A DNA stretch of 64,000 nt from Pseudooceanicola aestuarii (GTDB lineage: Bacteria; Pseudomonadota; Alphaproteobacteria; Rhodobacterales; Rhodobacteraceae). Numbering within the stretch: the stretch's first letter is position 1; every line of letters begins with the position of its first letter. The stretch lies in the NCBI RefSeq assembly GCF_010614805.1, contig NZ_JAAFZC010000001.1, forward strand, positions 310,001 to 374,000, read 5' to 3'. A program made the position numbers and the translations under genes. Positions 34,923 through 44,942 of this stretch are shown piece after piece. The notes beneath the pieces are model-generated. The model did not search any database and was not told the DNA's origin. It was given only the letters and a program-made list of their open reading frames with translations.

Positions 34923-35888
34923 CTAGGCCAGCCCCGTCCGCTCCAGCGCCTGCCGATGCGACCGGGACACCGGCAGCCGCGCCCCGTTGCGCAGCAGCAC
35001 GAACATCTTGCCCCCCGGTTCGCGGTCGAATCCCGCCACTGCCGCCCGTGCCACCCAATGTGAGCGATGGGTCAGCATCCCCTCCACGTCATCCATTTCC
35101 CGTACCGCATCGGCAAAGCGCAGGCGCAGTTGTTCCCGCCCGGTGTCGCGCCCGACGATCACCAAGTGATCGTCGGCCGAAAGGTGCTGCACCGTCCCGC
35201 CGGTGGCCGCCAACCGATCATACAGCCGGGGCCGCATGGGTGCCGGGGGGGACATTGGCGCCATGGCCGGAGGGGGGCTGCCAGTCCCGAACGCGCAAGG
35301 GAACGGCGGGTCGGCGATCGCCGCGCCGGTACTGGCAGGCTCCGCCGCGGGCTTGGCTTCGGGCGTGGGCACATCCACCACCTCGGGGCGCGCGCGATCG
35401 GGGATGCTGGCCGCCTGCATATGCGCCACCGCCTTGCGCGCCGCGCGGTCGATATGACGTTGCAGCAGGAGCCGCGTCAACGATGACAGCGATGACAGCG
35501 CCAGCACCCCCAACCCCCAGAACAGCAGTGGCTCTCCGGGGTCGGACCCTTCGTCGCGCAGGCCCTGCAACGCCGCCCAGCAGGCCGGCGCCACGACCAG
35601 CGCAATCACCAGAGGCGCCGCAAGGGCGGTGCCCAAAGTGCCCAACCCCCAATGAAAAGCAAAGGTGCCGCGTATTGCATTGCCCACAAACAGGCCGAAA
35701 AACCCGGCCAGCCCCCAGAATGTCACCCGCGCCACGGGTGAAAGGATGCTATCGGTTCCGAGAATGCCCAATAAGCTCGCCAGACATGTAAAAATGCCCC
35801 AGCCAAGCAGGCAGACCGGCGAAACCGTTGCCATCACACTGCGAGACAAGACCTTGCGAATCATTGCAAAACGCCGCTGCGACGACAT
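34923..35888 (-). CDS. membrane-anchored LytTR DNA-binding domain protein
   Basis: A protein of about 321 residues with four predicted membrane helices in the first 140 residues, an acidic/Pro-rich linker (about 145-215) and a C-terminal LytTR domain (about 220-321; LSADDHLVIV, LRLRFADAVREM, THRSHWVARAAV, LLRNGARLPVSRSHR). It would bind DNA from the membrane. The start is uncertain: ATG at 35888 (MSSQRRFAMIRK) or 35864 (MIRKVLSRSV); neither has a good ribosome site. It is divergent from a thioesterase gene. No sensor kinase is nearby. Confidence 0.8.
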   Translation of the reverse strand: MSSQRRFAMIRKVLSRSVMATVSPVCLLGWGIFTCLASLLGILGTDSILSPVARVTFWGLAGFFGLFVGNAIRGTFAFHWGLGTLGTALAAPLVIALVVAPACWAALQGLRDEGSDPGEPLLFWGLGVLALSSLSSLTRLLLQRHIDRAARKAVAHMQAASIPDRARPEVVDVPTPEAKPAAEPASTGAAIADPPFPCAFGTGSPPPAMAPMSPPAPMRPRLYDRLAATGGTVQHLSADDHLVIVGRDTGREQLRLRFADAVREMDDVEGMLTHRSHWVARAAVAGFDREPGGKMFVLLRNGARLPVSRSHRQALERTGLA

Positions 35889-35975
35889 CGAAGAGGGATT
35901 TCCGAGAAGACCGGACAGGGGGCGGATATGTGTGGGAACCGGGTCTGACAATGAAATTGGAAGGTCAATGAGAGA

Positions 35976-36410
35976 ATGAGCATTGAGAAAAAAGAACAGG
36001 ATATGCGCAAGCGTATCGAAAATAGCTTTGCCCGGCAAACGATGATGCAGACCTTTGGCGCGCGCTTGCGGGAAATCGCGCAGGGCCGCGTGGTAATCAC
36101 CGCGCCCATCCTGCCGATCGCGACCCAGCAACAGGGCCATGGCCATGCCGCGCTAAGCTTTGCGATCGGAGATACGGCGGCGGGCTACGCGGCGCTGACG
36201 GCGCTGGAACCGGGGATGGAGGTCGTCACCGCCGAGATCAAGATCAACCTGCTGGCCCCGGCCCGTGGTGACCTGCTGATTGCCACCGGCCGGCTGGAGA
36301 AGGCCGGACGGCGGCTCTGCGTGGTGACCGCCAGGGTGCAGGCGCGCGACGGGGCGGGCCTGCGCGACGTGGCGCTCCTGCAAGGCACCATGGCGCCTGT
36401 CCCGGCCTGA
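35976..36410 (+). CDS. PaaI-type hotdog thioesterase
   Basis: A 144-residue hotdog-fold protein of the PaaI family, which hydrolyses acyl- or aryl-CoA thioesters. The catalytic region is seen in GHGHAALSFAIGDTAAGYAAL with Asp65 as the probable catalytic acid, followed by the typical beta segment AEIKINLLAPARGD. An in-frame ATG at 36003 (MRKRIENSF), preceded by ACAGGAT, is an alternative start. The substrate is not evident. Confidence 0.88.
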   Translation: MSIEKKEQDMRKRIENSFARQTMMQTFGARLREIAQGRVVITAPILPIATQQQGHGHAALSFAIGDTAAGYAALTALEPGMEVVTAEIKINLLAPARGDLLIATGRLEKAGRRLCVVTARVQARDGAGLRDVALLQGTMAPVPA

Positions 36411-36496
36411 GACCGTGCGCCCCCCGGCGCCGGGCGTCCCCTGGACGGGGCGCGGCAAGGGGTAGAACCTTCAGGCGGATCAGGCAGTCTGGCGGA

Positions 36497-37399
36497 TCAG
36501 GCGGTCAGCCCCTCCGGCTCCGGCAGGTTGGCGGCGCGGCAGCAGGCGGTCAGCGTGTTGGCCAGCAGGCAGGCGATGGTCATCGGACCCACACCGCCCG
36601 GCACCGGGGTGACCGCGCCCGCGACCTGCGCGACGCTGTCGAAATCCACATCGCCCACCAGCCGCGTCTTGCCTTCCCCAAGTTCCGGGGCGTCGATGCG
36701 GTTGATGCCGACGTCGATCACCACCGCGCCGGGCTTGATCCAGTCGCCCGGCACCATTTGCGGGCGTCCCACCGCCGCGACCACGATATCCGCCCGACGC
36801 ACAACCTCGGCGATATCGGCGGTGCGGGAATGGGCAATGGTCACAGTGCAGCTGTCACGCAGCAGCAATTGTGCCATCGGCTTTCCGACGATGTTGGACC
36901 GTCCGATAACCACCGCCGTCTTGCCCGACAGCGATCCGAAGGTATCGCGCAGCAGCATCAGGCACCCCAGCGGCGTGCAGGGCACCATGGCGCTTTGCCC
37001 CGTGGCCAAACGCCCGACATTCGAAATGTGAAAGCCATCCACGTCCTTTGCCGGGTCGATCGCGTTGATGACAGCAGCTTCGTCCATGTGATCCGGCAGG
37101 GGCAACTGCACCAGAATGCCATGCACCGCCGGATCCGCGTTCAGCCGTGCGACCAGATTCAGCAGATCGGATTGCGCGGTCTCGACTGGCAGCTTGTGTT
37201 CAAAGCTCTGCATCCCGGCCTCCACGGTCTGCTTCCCCTTGCTGCGGACATAGACCTGGCTGGCGGGATCCTCGCCGACCAGAACAACGGCCAGCCCGGG
37301 GGTAATGCCGTGATCGGCCTTCAGCCGGGCGACGTGTGTGGCGACGTCGGCCCTGACACGAGCCGAGAATTCCTTGCCGTCGATACGGGTGGCGGTCAT
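36497..37399 (-). CDS. folD: bifunctional methylene-THF dehydrogenase / methenyl-THF cyclohydrolase
   Basis: This 300-residue enzyme interconverts methylene-, methenyl- and formyl-tetrahydrofolate with NADP. The family motifs are [17 protein letters not shown] (catalytic Lys), [22 protein letters not shown] and [10 protein letters not shown]. The start at 37399 overlaps the stop of the chorismate mutase gene by four bases. With fhs upstream on the same strand it forms a C1-folate gene set. Confidence 0.97.
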   Translation of the reverse strand: MTATRIDGKEFSARVRADVATHVARLKADHGITPGLAVVLVGEDPASQVYVRSKGKQTVEAGMQSFEHKLPVETAQSDLLNLVARLNADPAVHGILVQLPLPDHMDEAAVINAIDPAKDVDGFHISNVGRLATGQSAMVPCTPLGCLMLLRDTFGSLSGKTAVVIGRSNIVGKPMAQLLLRDSCTVTIAHSRTADIAEVVRRADIVVAAVGRPQMVPGDWIKPGAVVIDVGINRIDAPELGEGKTRLVGDVDFDSVAQVAGAVTPVPGGVGPMTIACLLANTLTACCRAANLPEPEGLTA

Positions 37400-37737
37400 G
37401 CGTCTTCTCCTGTGGTGCCCAATGTCGCCTGTTCGCGACGAATGAAATGGTCGATCATCACGCGCCACATGGCCACGGCCACATGCGGATCGACGCCCGC
37501 CTGCCCGGCCTTGTGGTGCACGCGTTCCAGCACGGCGGCGGCGCGGGCGGGGGCGGCGGCGGCAATCCCCGCCCCGGCCTTCAGCGTTGCGGCGCGGTCA
37601 ACATGGGCCTGGCGTTCGGCCAGCAGGGTCAGCAAGGCCCCGTCGATCGCGTCGATCCCGGCGCGGACCTCCGCCAAGCCGGTCAGGCTGGCAGGATCGG
37701 GGCGCGGGGTGGTGGTATCACGGGATGTATCGGTCAT
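37396..37737 (-). CDS. chorismate mutase, AroQ type
   Basis: A 113-residue all-helical protein that converts chorismate to prephenate for Phe/Tyr synthesis. The AroQ signature is seen in [30 protein letters not shown] (residues about 28-57), which includes the active-site Arg and Lys positions. The start at 37737 (MTDTSRD) is chosen over an in-frame ATG at 37749 because the upstream frame is Arg-rich noise. The stop overlaps the folD start. An isochorismate-lyase-like activity cannot be excluded. Confidence 0.87.
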   Translation of the reverse strand: MTDTSRDTTTPRPDPASLTGLAEVRAGIDAIDGALLTLLAERQAHVDRAATLKAGAGIAAAAPARAAAVLERVHHKAGQAGVDPHVAVAMWRVMIDHFIRREQATLGTTGEDA

Positions 37738-37900
37738 GGCACGTCTCATAGGACGGGACGGCGCGCGCGGCCAGCCCCGACAGACGCGCCAGATCCTCCC
37801 ACCCGGACGGCGGACCCGCGCAATCAGCAGAGCAAACCTCACAGACGGGGAGGGCCTTGGAAAGCGCCGATCCCTCCTAAGCGGCCCTCGCCCGAGCCCC

Positions 37901-39577
37901 CTAGAACAACCCCTCGATCTGGCCGGCGTCATTGAGCATGATAGCCTCCGCCGAGGGGACGCGCGGCAGGCCGGGCATGGTCATGATCTCCCCGCAGATC
38001 ACCACGACGAAGCCTGCACCGGCCGACAGCCGGACCTCCCGCACCGGCACGCCGTGGCCGGTGGGGGCGCCGCGCAAGGTAGGATCGGTGGAGAAGCTGT
38101 ATTGCGTCTTGGCCATGCAGACCGGCAGATGGCCATATCCCGCCGCCTCCCATTGGTTCAGCTGATCGCGGATCTTCTGATCGGCCAGAACCTCGTCGGC
38201 ATGGTAGATCCGCTTGGCGACCGTCTCCATCTTCTCGAACAAGGGCATCTCGTCAGGGTAGAGCGGCGCGAATTGAGCGGTGCCGCTGTCGGCCAGATCG
38301 GCGACATGGCGGGCCAGCGCCTCGGCTCCGGCGGAGCCTTCGGCCCAGTGCCGGCATTCGATCGCTTCCGCCCCCTGTTCGGCGACATAGGCCTGCACTT
38401 CTGCAACCTCTGCCGGGGTATCGGTGACGAAATGGTTGATCGCGACAACCACCGGCACGCCGAATTGTTTCACATTCGCGATGTGGCGGCCCAGATTGGG
38501 GCAGCCGTCGCGGACCGCTCCGACATCCTCCGTGCCCAGATCGGCCTTGGCCACGCCGCCGTTCATCTTCATCGCGCGCACGGTGGCGACGATCACCACA
38601 GCGTCGGGCGCCAGTCCCGCCTTGCGGCATTTGATGTTCATGAACTTCTCCGCCCCCAGGTCGGCGCCGAACCCGGCCTCCGTCACCACGTAATCGGCCA
38701 GCTTCAGGGCCGTCGCGGTGGCGGTGACGGAATTGCAGCCATGGGCGATATTGGCGAAGGGGCCGCCGTGGACAAAGGCGGGGTTGTTCTCCAGCGTCTG
38801 CACCAGATTGGGCTGCATCGCGTCTTTCAGCAGCACGGTCATGGCGCCGTCGGCCTTGATGTCGCGGGCATGGATCGGGGCGCGGTCGCGGGTATAGGCC
38901 ACGATGATGTCGCCCAGCCGCTGTTGCAGGTCGCCCAGATTCCGCGCCAGGCACAGGATCGCCATCACCTCGGAGGCGACGGTGATGTCGAACCCGGTCT
39001 GCCGGGGAAAGCCGTTGGCCACACCGCCCAGGGCGGTCACGGTATCGCGCAACGCGCGGTCGTTCATGTCCAACACCCGGCGCCAGACCACGCGGCGCTC
39101 GTCGATCTCCAGCGCGTTGCCCCAGTAGATGTGGTTGTCGATCATGGCCGACAACAGGTTGTGCGCGCTGGTGATGGCGTGGAAATCGCCCGTGAAATGC
39201 AGGTTCATCTCTTCCATCGGCACAACCTGCGCCAACCCGCCACCCGCGGCGCCGCCCTTCATCCCGAAACACGGTCCCAGAGAGGCCTCCCGGATACAGA
39301 TCGCGGCGTTCTTGCCGATGCGGTTCAGGCCGTCGCCCAGACCGACGGTGGTGGTGGTCTTGCCCTCGCCTGCCGGGGTCGGGTTGATCGCGGTGACCAG
39401 GATCAGCTTCCCGTTGGGGCGGTCCTGGACGCTGTCGATGAAGGCCTGGCTGATCTTGGCCTTGTCGTGACCATAGGGCAGCAGGCTGTCGGCGGGGATG
39501 CCCAGCCGCTGGCCGATCTCCTGAATCGGTTTCTTCTGTGCGTCGCGCGCGATTTCGATGTCAGAGCGGTAGGTCAT
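37901..39577 (-). CDS. fhs: formate-tetrahydrofolate ligase
   Basis: This 558-residue enzyme makes 10-formyl-tetrahydrofolate from formate, ATP and tetrahydrofolate. The nucleotide loop is [18 protein letters not shown] near residues 66-83, and [12 protein letters not shown] and [13 protein letters not shown] segments are characteristic. It lies upstream of the chorismate mutase and folD on the same strand, with a gap of 163 bases. Together with FolD it links formate to the C1 pool, relevant to C1 compound oxidation in Roseobacter-type bacteria. Confidence 0.97.
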   Translation of the reverse strand: MTYRSDIEIARDAQKKPIQEIGQRLGIPADSLLPYGHDKAKISQAFIDSVQDRPNGKLILVTAINPTPAGEGKTTTTVGLGDGLNRIGKNAAICIREASLGPCFGMKGGAAGGGLAQVVPMEEMNLHFTGDFHAITSAHNLLSAMIDNHIYWGNALEIDERRVVWRRVLDMNDRALRDTVTALGGVANGFPRQTGFDITVASEVMAILCLARNLGDLQQRLGDIIVAYTRDRAPIHARDIKADGAMTVLLKDAMQPNLVQTLENNPAFVHGGPFANIAHGCNSVTATATALKLADYVVTEAGFGADLGAEKFMNIKCRKAGLAPDAVVIVATVRAMKMNGGVAKADLGTEDVGAVRDGCPNLGRHIANVKQFGVPVVVAINHFVTDTPAEVAEVQAYVAEQGAEAIECRHWAEGSAGAEALARHVADLADSGTAQFAPLYPDEMPLFEKMETVAKRIYHADEVLADQKIRDQLNQWEAAGYGHLPVCMAKTQYSFSTDPTLRGAPTGHGVPVREVRLSAGAGFVVVICGEIMTMPGLPRVPSAEAIMLNDAGQIEGLF

Positions 39578-40013
39578 TGCAGGGCATCCTGTCGGTCAAG
39601 TGGGCTGGCATGGGAAGCCGGCGTCGGGGCGGGCGGGGCGCGTCGCGCATCATGTATCGCTCTTAACGCAGAGCGGCGGATCACACCGCCCGGATTGCGA
39701 CCAATCCGCTGCGGTTTTCGGCGCGGGACCAGGCGGCGCCGGTTGGGCGCACGGGGCGCGGCAGGAACCAATTGCGACGCCGGGGCGTTGGAATGGCAAC
39801 ACAAGGGCAGCGGGCAGGATCCGCGAAACGCCCCGGATATAACGCAGGATAGAACACATGAACGCCGCAGCTTTCGTCATTCACATCAGTTTCGCCCTGA
39901 CCCTCGTGGGGGCCGCCGCATTGCTGGCCTGATCCCCCGAACGGGCGCGGAGCCGCATCAATCACGCCCAGGCCCTCCCTCCCCCGAGCCCCCCGCTAGA
40001 GGCCCGTCGCGGA
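39578..40013. other. intergenic region fhs-MOSC
   Basis: These 436 bases contain one possible very small gene (39858-39932) and a hairpin CGCTCT-N6-AGAGCG (39658-39675) near the fhs promoter side. Nothing else is recognisable. Confidence 0.5.
39858..39932 (+). CDS. possible 24-residue membrane peptide
   Basis: An ATG frame encodes a 24-residue, almost wholly hydrophobic peptide (MNAAAFVIHISFALTLVGAA then ALLA). AGGAT lies nine bases before the ATG. It stands alone on the plus strand between two minus-strand genes. The sequence would make a single membrane helix. It could be a real small protein or chance; no homology can be judged from this length. Confidence 0.3.
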   Translation: MNAAAFVIHISFALTLVGAAALLA

Positions 40014-40613
40014 TTATTCCGCGCGGGCCTTTTCCAGATTTAGCCACACCGGTTGATCGGGAATGTGAAGGGTCAACACGTCGTCCAGTTGAAAATCCCC
40101 TTCCCGTTCGACCCAGGCGGTGACGCCACGCCGGTCGCGGGCGGCGGATTTGAACAATTTGCCCCGTCCGGGATACGCCTTCTCGATCACCGGGGCGGGC
40201 AGCATGCAGGAGCGGTTTTCCATATCCACCACCAGCGTCGCGCCCGAAGGCGCCTGAAGCCGCGAAGACGGCGGCAGGTGGGTGAAATCGGCCAGACCCT
40301 CCACCATCATGGTGGCGCCCAGCCAGGCGGGGTCCAGTCGGTCGACCCCCATTTCCGCTGCCGTGGCGGCCAGATCCTCGGCAGAGACGATGGAGAACTG
40401 GCGCACATTGCGGATCTCTGTCCCACGCGCGAATTGTTGCAGCACCCGTGAGCACGACGGTCGGGTCAGGCCGCCATGGGCCTCTCCCTGCGGGCCGGCA
40501 AAGGTCGCCGCCATGGTCGTCACCGCGTCGGAGGCCAGCGCCGCATCGCGGTCCGCCACATGGCCAAGCCAGACAATACGGGCGGTAAAGGAAGTCGGCT
40601 TGAGCGCTTGCAT
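40014..40613 (-). CDS. MOSC domain protein
   Basis: A 199-residue protein with the MOSC fold found at the C-terminus of molybdenum cofactor sulfurases and in the YiiM/mARC families. The conserved Cys is in NRSCMLPAP; the N-terminus reads MQALKPTSFTARIVWLGHV and EIRNVRQFSIVSAEDL follows. MOSC proteins bind sulfur-carrying molybdenum cofactor and act in N-hydroxylated compound detoxification or sulfur transfer. It precedes tam on the same strand direction; no Mo-enzyme gene is in the window. Confidence 0.88.
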   Translation of the reverse strand: MQALKPTSFTARIVWLGHVADRDAALASDAVTTMAATFAGPQGEAHGGLTRPSCSRVLQQFARGTEIRNVRQFSIVSAEDLAATAAEMGVDRLDPAWLGATMMVEGLADFTHLPPSSRLQAPSGATLVVDMENRSCMLPAPVIEKAYPGRGKLFKSAARDRRGVTAWVEREGDFQLDDVLTLHIPDQPVWLNLEKARAE

Positions 40614-40629
40614 GGCAGTCTCCGTCAGG

Positions 40630-41400
40630 TCAGTCGCGGCGCAGAGTGAAGAAAAGTCGCCGAAAAGGAAAGAGGACAGACCCGTCCGGCTGCACCGGGT
40701 AGATCGTTTCCATCACGCTGTCATATTCGGCCACGATCCGATCCGCCACCGCCGTATCCAACCCTTTCAGATAAGGGCGCGCGATCGTCGATTGCGTGAA
40801 CCGCCGCACCGGGTGCCCCTCGCCGGTGGTGGCCAGCTGCTGGTGGTATTCCGTCTCCCACAGGTCCAGCTGTCCCAGCGGCGACAGGAGGCGGTGATAA
40901 TCCACCGGGTCCAGAATGCCGGGAATATCCGCGGTACCGGCGCCGGCGTGCTTGTCCCGGATATCGGCCCACAGCCGATGCGAGGGCGCGCGGTTCTGGT
41001 TCGGCACCTGCACCGCCAGCACGCCGCCGGGCGCCAGCAGCCCGGCCAGCCGGGGCAACAGCGCCTCGTGATCGGGCAGCCAGTGCAGCGCCGCATTGGA
41101 GAAGATCAGCGCCGGCGGCGCGGCGGGTTGCCATTGCGCGATATCGGCCTCGGCCAGATCGTCGTAGCAACCGGCCTGCGCGGCCTGTTCCAGCATCGCC
41201 GGAGAGCTGTCGACCCCCGTCAGTCGCCGTCCACCGAACCGCGTTCGAAGCACCGGACCGACCACCCCGGCGCCGCAGCCCAGATCGACCATTGCGCCTT
41301 CGGGCAGGTCGGGCAGCTGCCCCAGCAGGTCCAGCGCCGGGCGCAGGCGCAGCCCGCGAAATCGGGCATAGGCGGTGGGGTTCCAATCGTTTGGCGTCAT
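40630..41400 (-). CDS. tam: trans-aconitate 2-methyltransferase
   Basis: A 256-residue SAM-dependent methyltransferase of the Tam type, which methylates trans-aconitate, an inhibitor of aconitase. The SAM loop is VDLGCGAGVVGPVL near residues 38-51, and FSNAALHWLPDH is typical of Tam. The start at 41400 (MTPNDWNPTAYARFRGLRLR) gives the usual N-terminus W-x-P-x-x-Y. The gene ends 16 bases before the MOSC gene begins, so the two may be co-transcribed. Confidence 0.9.
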   Translation of the reverse strand: MTPNDWNPTAYARFRGLRLRPALDLLGQLPDLPEGAMVDLGCGAGVVGPVLRTRFGGRRLTGVDSSPAMLEQAAQAGCYDDLAEADIAQWQPAAPPALIFSNAALHWLPDHEALLPRLAGLLAPGGVLAVQVPNQNRAPSHRLWADIRDKHAGAGTADIPGILDPVDYHRLLSPLGQLDLWETEYHQQLATTGEGHPVRRFTQSTIARPYLKGLDTAVADRIVAEYDSVMETIYPVQPDGSVLFPFRRLFFTLRRD

Positions 41401-41599
41401 GGCAATCCTTTCCTTCGGGGGCCGGGTCTTTCCGGTGTGTCGCCCGTGTCGCACGGCGGCGGGACTGGCCGGGCGGTCGGGACCGACGTCCCGGCGGGCG
41501 ACCCGGCATCGACCCCGAACGGGTCGCTTCCGTGCCGTACCGGCGTCCCCACGGTGCCGATCCGGTTGGCAGATTAGGGCGCCCCCCCGGATTGGCAAG

Positions 41600-41624
41600 A
41601 AAAAGGCCGGGCAAAGGCCCGGCC
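41600..41624 (-). terminator. Rho-independent terminator of ftsH
   Basis: On the minus strand GGCCGGGC, a four-base loop and GCCCGGCC (41624-41605) are followed by five T. It lies 20 bases after the ftsH stop. Confidence 0.9.
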
Positions 41625-41644
41625 GGTTTCCGTTTCAAGCAAGC

Positions 41645-43555
41645 TCAGGCCGTCGGTTCCGGCTCCATCCCGCCCGGTTTGCCGCGCGGCTTGGTCTTGG
41701 GGATCGCCGTGACCGAGGCACCGCCGGTGGGCTTGTCGTCATCCTCGTCCTCGTCGGCGCGGGGCGGCTCGCCCTTGATCACGCGCTTGATCTCCTCGCC
41801 GGTGAGGGTCTCGTATTCCAGAAGCCCTTCTGCCAGGCGCTCCCATTCCTCTTTCTGCTCCGACAGGATCTTGAACGCCCATTGATAGGCGTCGTCGATC
41901 ATGCGCTTCACCTCTTCCTCGATCAGCTCCTTGGTATGGGCGGAGACAGAGAAACCGCCGGCGCCATTGCCCATGTAGCCTTCGTGCGCCTGTTCGTAAT
42001 CGACATTGCCGACCTTGTCGGACATGCCCCACCGCAGGACCATCGCACGAGCCAGGCCACTGGCCTGCTGGATGTCGCCAGCCGGACCGTTGGACACTTC
42101 GTCGGCACCGTATTTCAGGATCTCCGCCGCCTTGCCCGCCATGGTCATCGCCAACTTCTGCTCACATTCGGACTTGTGCCAGTTCAGCCGGTCGATCTCC
42201 GGCAGGGAGACGACCATGCCCAGGGCACCGCCGCGCGGAATGATCGTGGCTTTGTAGACCGGATCGCATTTCGGCAGTTCCAGCCCGACAATGGCATGGC
42301 CGGCCTCGTGATAGGCGGTCTTTTCCTTCTGGTCGTTGGTCAGCACCATCGACCGCCGCTCCGCGCCCATCATGACCTTGTCCTTGGCATTCTCGAAATC
42401 GACCATGGTGACGAACCGGCGACCGACGCGGGCCGCCATCAGGGCTGCCTCGTTCACCAGGTTGGCCAGATCCGCCCCGGAAAAGCCCGGCGTGCCGCGC
42501 GCGATGATGCGCAGGTCGACATCGGGGCCCAGCGGGGTCTTGCGGGCGTGCACGCCCAGGATCTTCTCCCGGCCCTTGATGTCGGGGTTGGGAACAGTGA
42601 CCTGGCGGTCGAACCGGCCCGGACGCAGCAGCGCGGGGTCCAGCACATCGCGGCGGTTCGTGGCGGCCAGGATGATGACGCCTTCGTTGGCTTCGAACCC
42701 GTCCATCTCGACCAGCAGCTGGTTCAGCGTCTGCTCGCGTTCGTCATTGCCCCCGCCGTAGCCCGCGCCACGATGACGGCCCACGGCGTCGATCTCGTCG
42801 ATGAAGACGATGCAGGGTGCGTTCTTCTTCGCCTGTTCGAACATGTCGCGCACGCGGGACGCGCCCACACCGACGAACATTTCCACGAAGTCGGAGCCGG
42901 AGATGGTGAAGAAGGGCACACCCGCCTCCCCCGCGATCGCGCGGGCCAGCAGCGTCTTGCCGGTGCCCGGAGGGCCAACCAGCAGCGCGCCCTTGGGGAT
43001 CTTGCCCCCCAGACGGCTGAACTTCTGCGGGTTGCGCAGGAATTCGACGATCTCTTCCAGCTCTTCCTTGGCCTCGTCGATGCCGGCCACGTCGTCAAAG
43101 GTGACCCGGCCGTGTTTTTCCGTCAGCAGCTTGGCCCGGCTTTTGCCGAACCCCATGGCCCCGCCTTTGCCGCCGCCCTGCATCCGGTTCATGAAATAGA
43201 TCCACACACCGATCAGCAGCAGGATCGGCAGAAGCGAGATGATAAAGGTCTGAAACCCGCTTTCTTCCTGGCTCTTGGCGCTGACGGGGATCGACTGGTC
43301 GATCAGAAGGTTCGTGATTTCCGCGTCTTCCGGCTTGATCGTGACGTAATCATTGCCGTCGCTGCCCCTGAACCGGACCTGTTCGCCGTCCAGCGTGACG
43401 GAATTCACGTCCCCGTCGTTCACCCGCTCCACGAATTGCGAATACGGAATCTCCCGGCTCTGCAACGTATTGCCGGAGCCGCTGAACAAATTGAACAGTG
43501 CGACGACGAGAAGCAGCAGAACGACCCAGAAGGCGATATTTCTAGCGGTGCCCAA
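41645..43555 (-). CDS. ftsH: ATP-dependent zinc metalloprotease FtsH
   Basis: This 636-residue membrane protease degrades misfolded membrane proteins and regulators such as LpxC. Two membrane helices (about 7-25 and 104-122) flank a periplasmic domain. The AAA+ module has Walker A GPPGTGKT at 194-201 and Walker [11 protein letters not shown]; the second region of homology has the Arg pair in RPGRFDR. The zinc site HEAGH is at 416-420. The gene is the last of the ybgC-tol-pal-cpoB-tilS-ftsH series and has its own terminator. Confidence 0.98.
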   Translation of the reverse strand: MGTARNIAFWVVLLLLVVALFNLFSGSGNTLQSREIPYSQFVERVNDGDVNSVTLDGEQVRFRGSDGNDYVTIKPEDAEITNLLIDQSIPVSAKSQEESGFQTFIISLLPILLLIGVWIYFMNRMQGGGKGGAMGFGKSRAKLLTEKHGRVTFDDVAGIDEAKEELEEIVEFLRNPQKFSRLGGKIPKGALLVGPPGTGKTLLARAIAGEAGVPFFTISGSDFVEMFVGVGASRVRDMFEQAKKNAPCIVFIDEIDAVGRHRGAGYGGGNDEREQTLNQLLVEMDGFEANEGVIILAATNRRDVLDPALLRPGRFDRQVTVPNPDIKGREKILGVHARKTPLGPDVDLRIIARGTPGFSGADLANLVNEAALMAARVGRRFVTMVDFENAKDKVMMGAERRSMVLTNDQKEKTAYHEAGHAIVGLELPKCDPVYKATIIPRGGALGMVVSLPEIDRLNWHKSECEQKLAMTMAGKAAEILKYGADEVSNGPAGDIQQASGLARAMVLRWGMSDKVGNVDYEQAHEGYMGNGAGGFSVSAHTKELIEEEVKRMIDDAYQWAFKILSEQKEEWERLAEGLLEYETLTGEEIKRVIKGEPPRADEDEDDDKPTGGASVTAIPKTKPRGKPGGMEPEPTA

Positions 43556-43633
43556 AGAACCTCTCCCTTAGAAGGTTGACCCTGCGGGTATCACAGAGCC
43601 GTAGGCACTTAAATATGTTTTACGGCGCCACGT

Positions 43634-44896
43634 TCAATCCGCCATGGACGCGGCGTCACCGGTCATCTCGTCGCGGATCAGCCGCGCGGACCAGCGCGGC
43701 GCGGTTTCGGCCAGCGGCGCGCAGAGCAGCCGATCACCCGCCCACAAGGCCGGACCGACCATCTGCGCGGCGCGCGGCAGTCCCGCCACGCGCCAATCCG
43801 GGCATTGCGTCAGCCCGGCGGCGCCCAGGGCGCGGATCTCCGCCCCCGGTGCTGGAGGGCCCTCCAGCCTCCAGCGCCCATCCCAGAGCCCCCCCAGGGG
43901 CGTCCGCGCACCGGCAACTGCGTTCAATTCGCGCATCAGCTGCGCCTGTGTGCCGTCTGACATCAGCACACAACCGGCCAGCGTATGGGTGCCGCCCCGG
44001 TGCAGAACGGCCAGCGCATCCGCCAATGCGGCGCGGCGGGGCGGGTAGTCGGCGCCGTTGATCCAGCGCAAAGCACGGGCCAGAAGACGGCGGGCGATCT
44101 CGGCGGTTTCCCGCCCAACGCCGACCGCGTCGATCCGCAGGATGCCGCGATCGGCCGTGACCAGCCGGCGCGCCGCGGCGCTGGTGGCGGCATCCAGGGC
44201 GGCGCGGGCCTCGCCCAGTTGGGCGGCGGTGGCAGCCAGGGCCGGGACCGTCAGGCCCAACGCGTCCAGCTGGGCGCGGGCCTGGCGCAGCCGAATGCGG
44301 TGAAACCGGGGGTCGTCATTGGACGGATCATCTGCCCAGGGGATCGCGCGGGCGGTCAGGATCTCGCGCAGAGCCTCGCGGGTCAGGCCCAGCAGCGGGC
44401 GGTGAAAGGTCACGCCATGGGCCACGCGACGCGGCGCCATCGCCGCCAGCCCGTCCACCCCGGCAGAGCGCGCCAGCCGCATCAACAAGGTCTCCGCCTG
44501 GTCGGTGGCGCTGTGGGCCAGCGCCACGTCGGCGATCCCCTGCCCCCGCGCCCAATCCGCCAGCAAGCGCAGCCGGGCCCGGCGCGCAGCGTCCTGAAGA
44601 TTGCCCTGCCCGTTCCACCCCGTCCAGGTCAGCACCGTATGAGGCAGGCCCCAGCGGGCGCAAAGCCGGGCGACCTGTGCCGCCTCCTGCCGGGCCTCGG
44701 GCCGCAGGTTGTGATCAACGGTGGCGACATGCAGCGCCATCCCGGGCGCATCTGCCGTAGCGTGATCGCGCAGCAGGCAGAGCAGGGCCAGACTGTCGCT
44801 GCCCCCGGACACGGCCACCCCCAGCCGGGGTAGCGGATCGGTGAAATGGCGGCGCAAGGCCGTGGCGCCCGCAGTCCCTGCCGCGTCCGCCGTCAT
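43634..44896 (-). CDS. tilS: tRNA(Ile)-lysidine synthase
   Basis: This 420-residue enzyme adds lysine to C34 of the AUA-decoding tRNA(Ile). The PP-loop ATPase motif SGGSDS is at 30-35, followed by HVATVDHNLRPEA and the ALAHSATDQAETLLMRLARSAG segment typical of TilS. The C-terminal domain is divergent and Ala/Arg-rich. An in-frame start at 44914 is possible, but neither start has a clear ribosome site. Its place between cpoB and ftsH is conserved in alphaproteobacteria. Confidence 0.94.
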   Translation of the reverse strand: MTADAAGTAGATALRRHFTDPLPRLGVAVSGGSDSLALLCLLRDHATADAPGMALHVATVDHNLRPEARQEAAQVARLCARWGLPHTVLTWTGWNGQGNLQDAARRARLRLLADWARGQGIADVALAHSATDQAETLLMRLARSAGVDGLAAMAPRRVAHGVTFHRPLLGLTREALREILTARAIPWADDPSNDDPRFHRIRLRQARAQLDALGLTVPALAATAAQLGEARAALDAATSAAARRLVTADRGILRIDAVGVGRETAEIARRLLARALRWINGADYPPRRAALADALAVLHRGGTHTLAGCVLMSDGTQAQLMRELNAVAGARTPLGGLWDGRWRLEGPPAPGAEIRALGAAGLTQCPDWRVAGLPRAAQMVGPALWAGDRLLCAPLAETAPRWSARLIRDEMTGDAASMAD

Positions 44897-44942
44897 GACG
44901 GCCACCCGGCACACGGCGCCGCGCCCGACGGCGCCGTGGGCG

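Noticed and set aside
36758..40123. A 1121-residue open frame on the plus strand opposite folD and fhs
   Set aside because: It is antisense to three well-supported genes, is rich in His/Arg/Gln and has no domain; long antisense frames are expected at this GC content.
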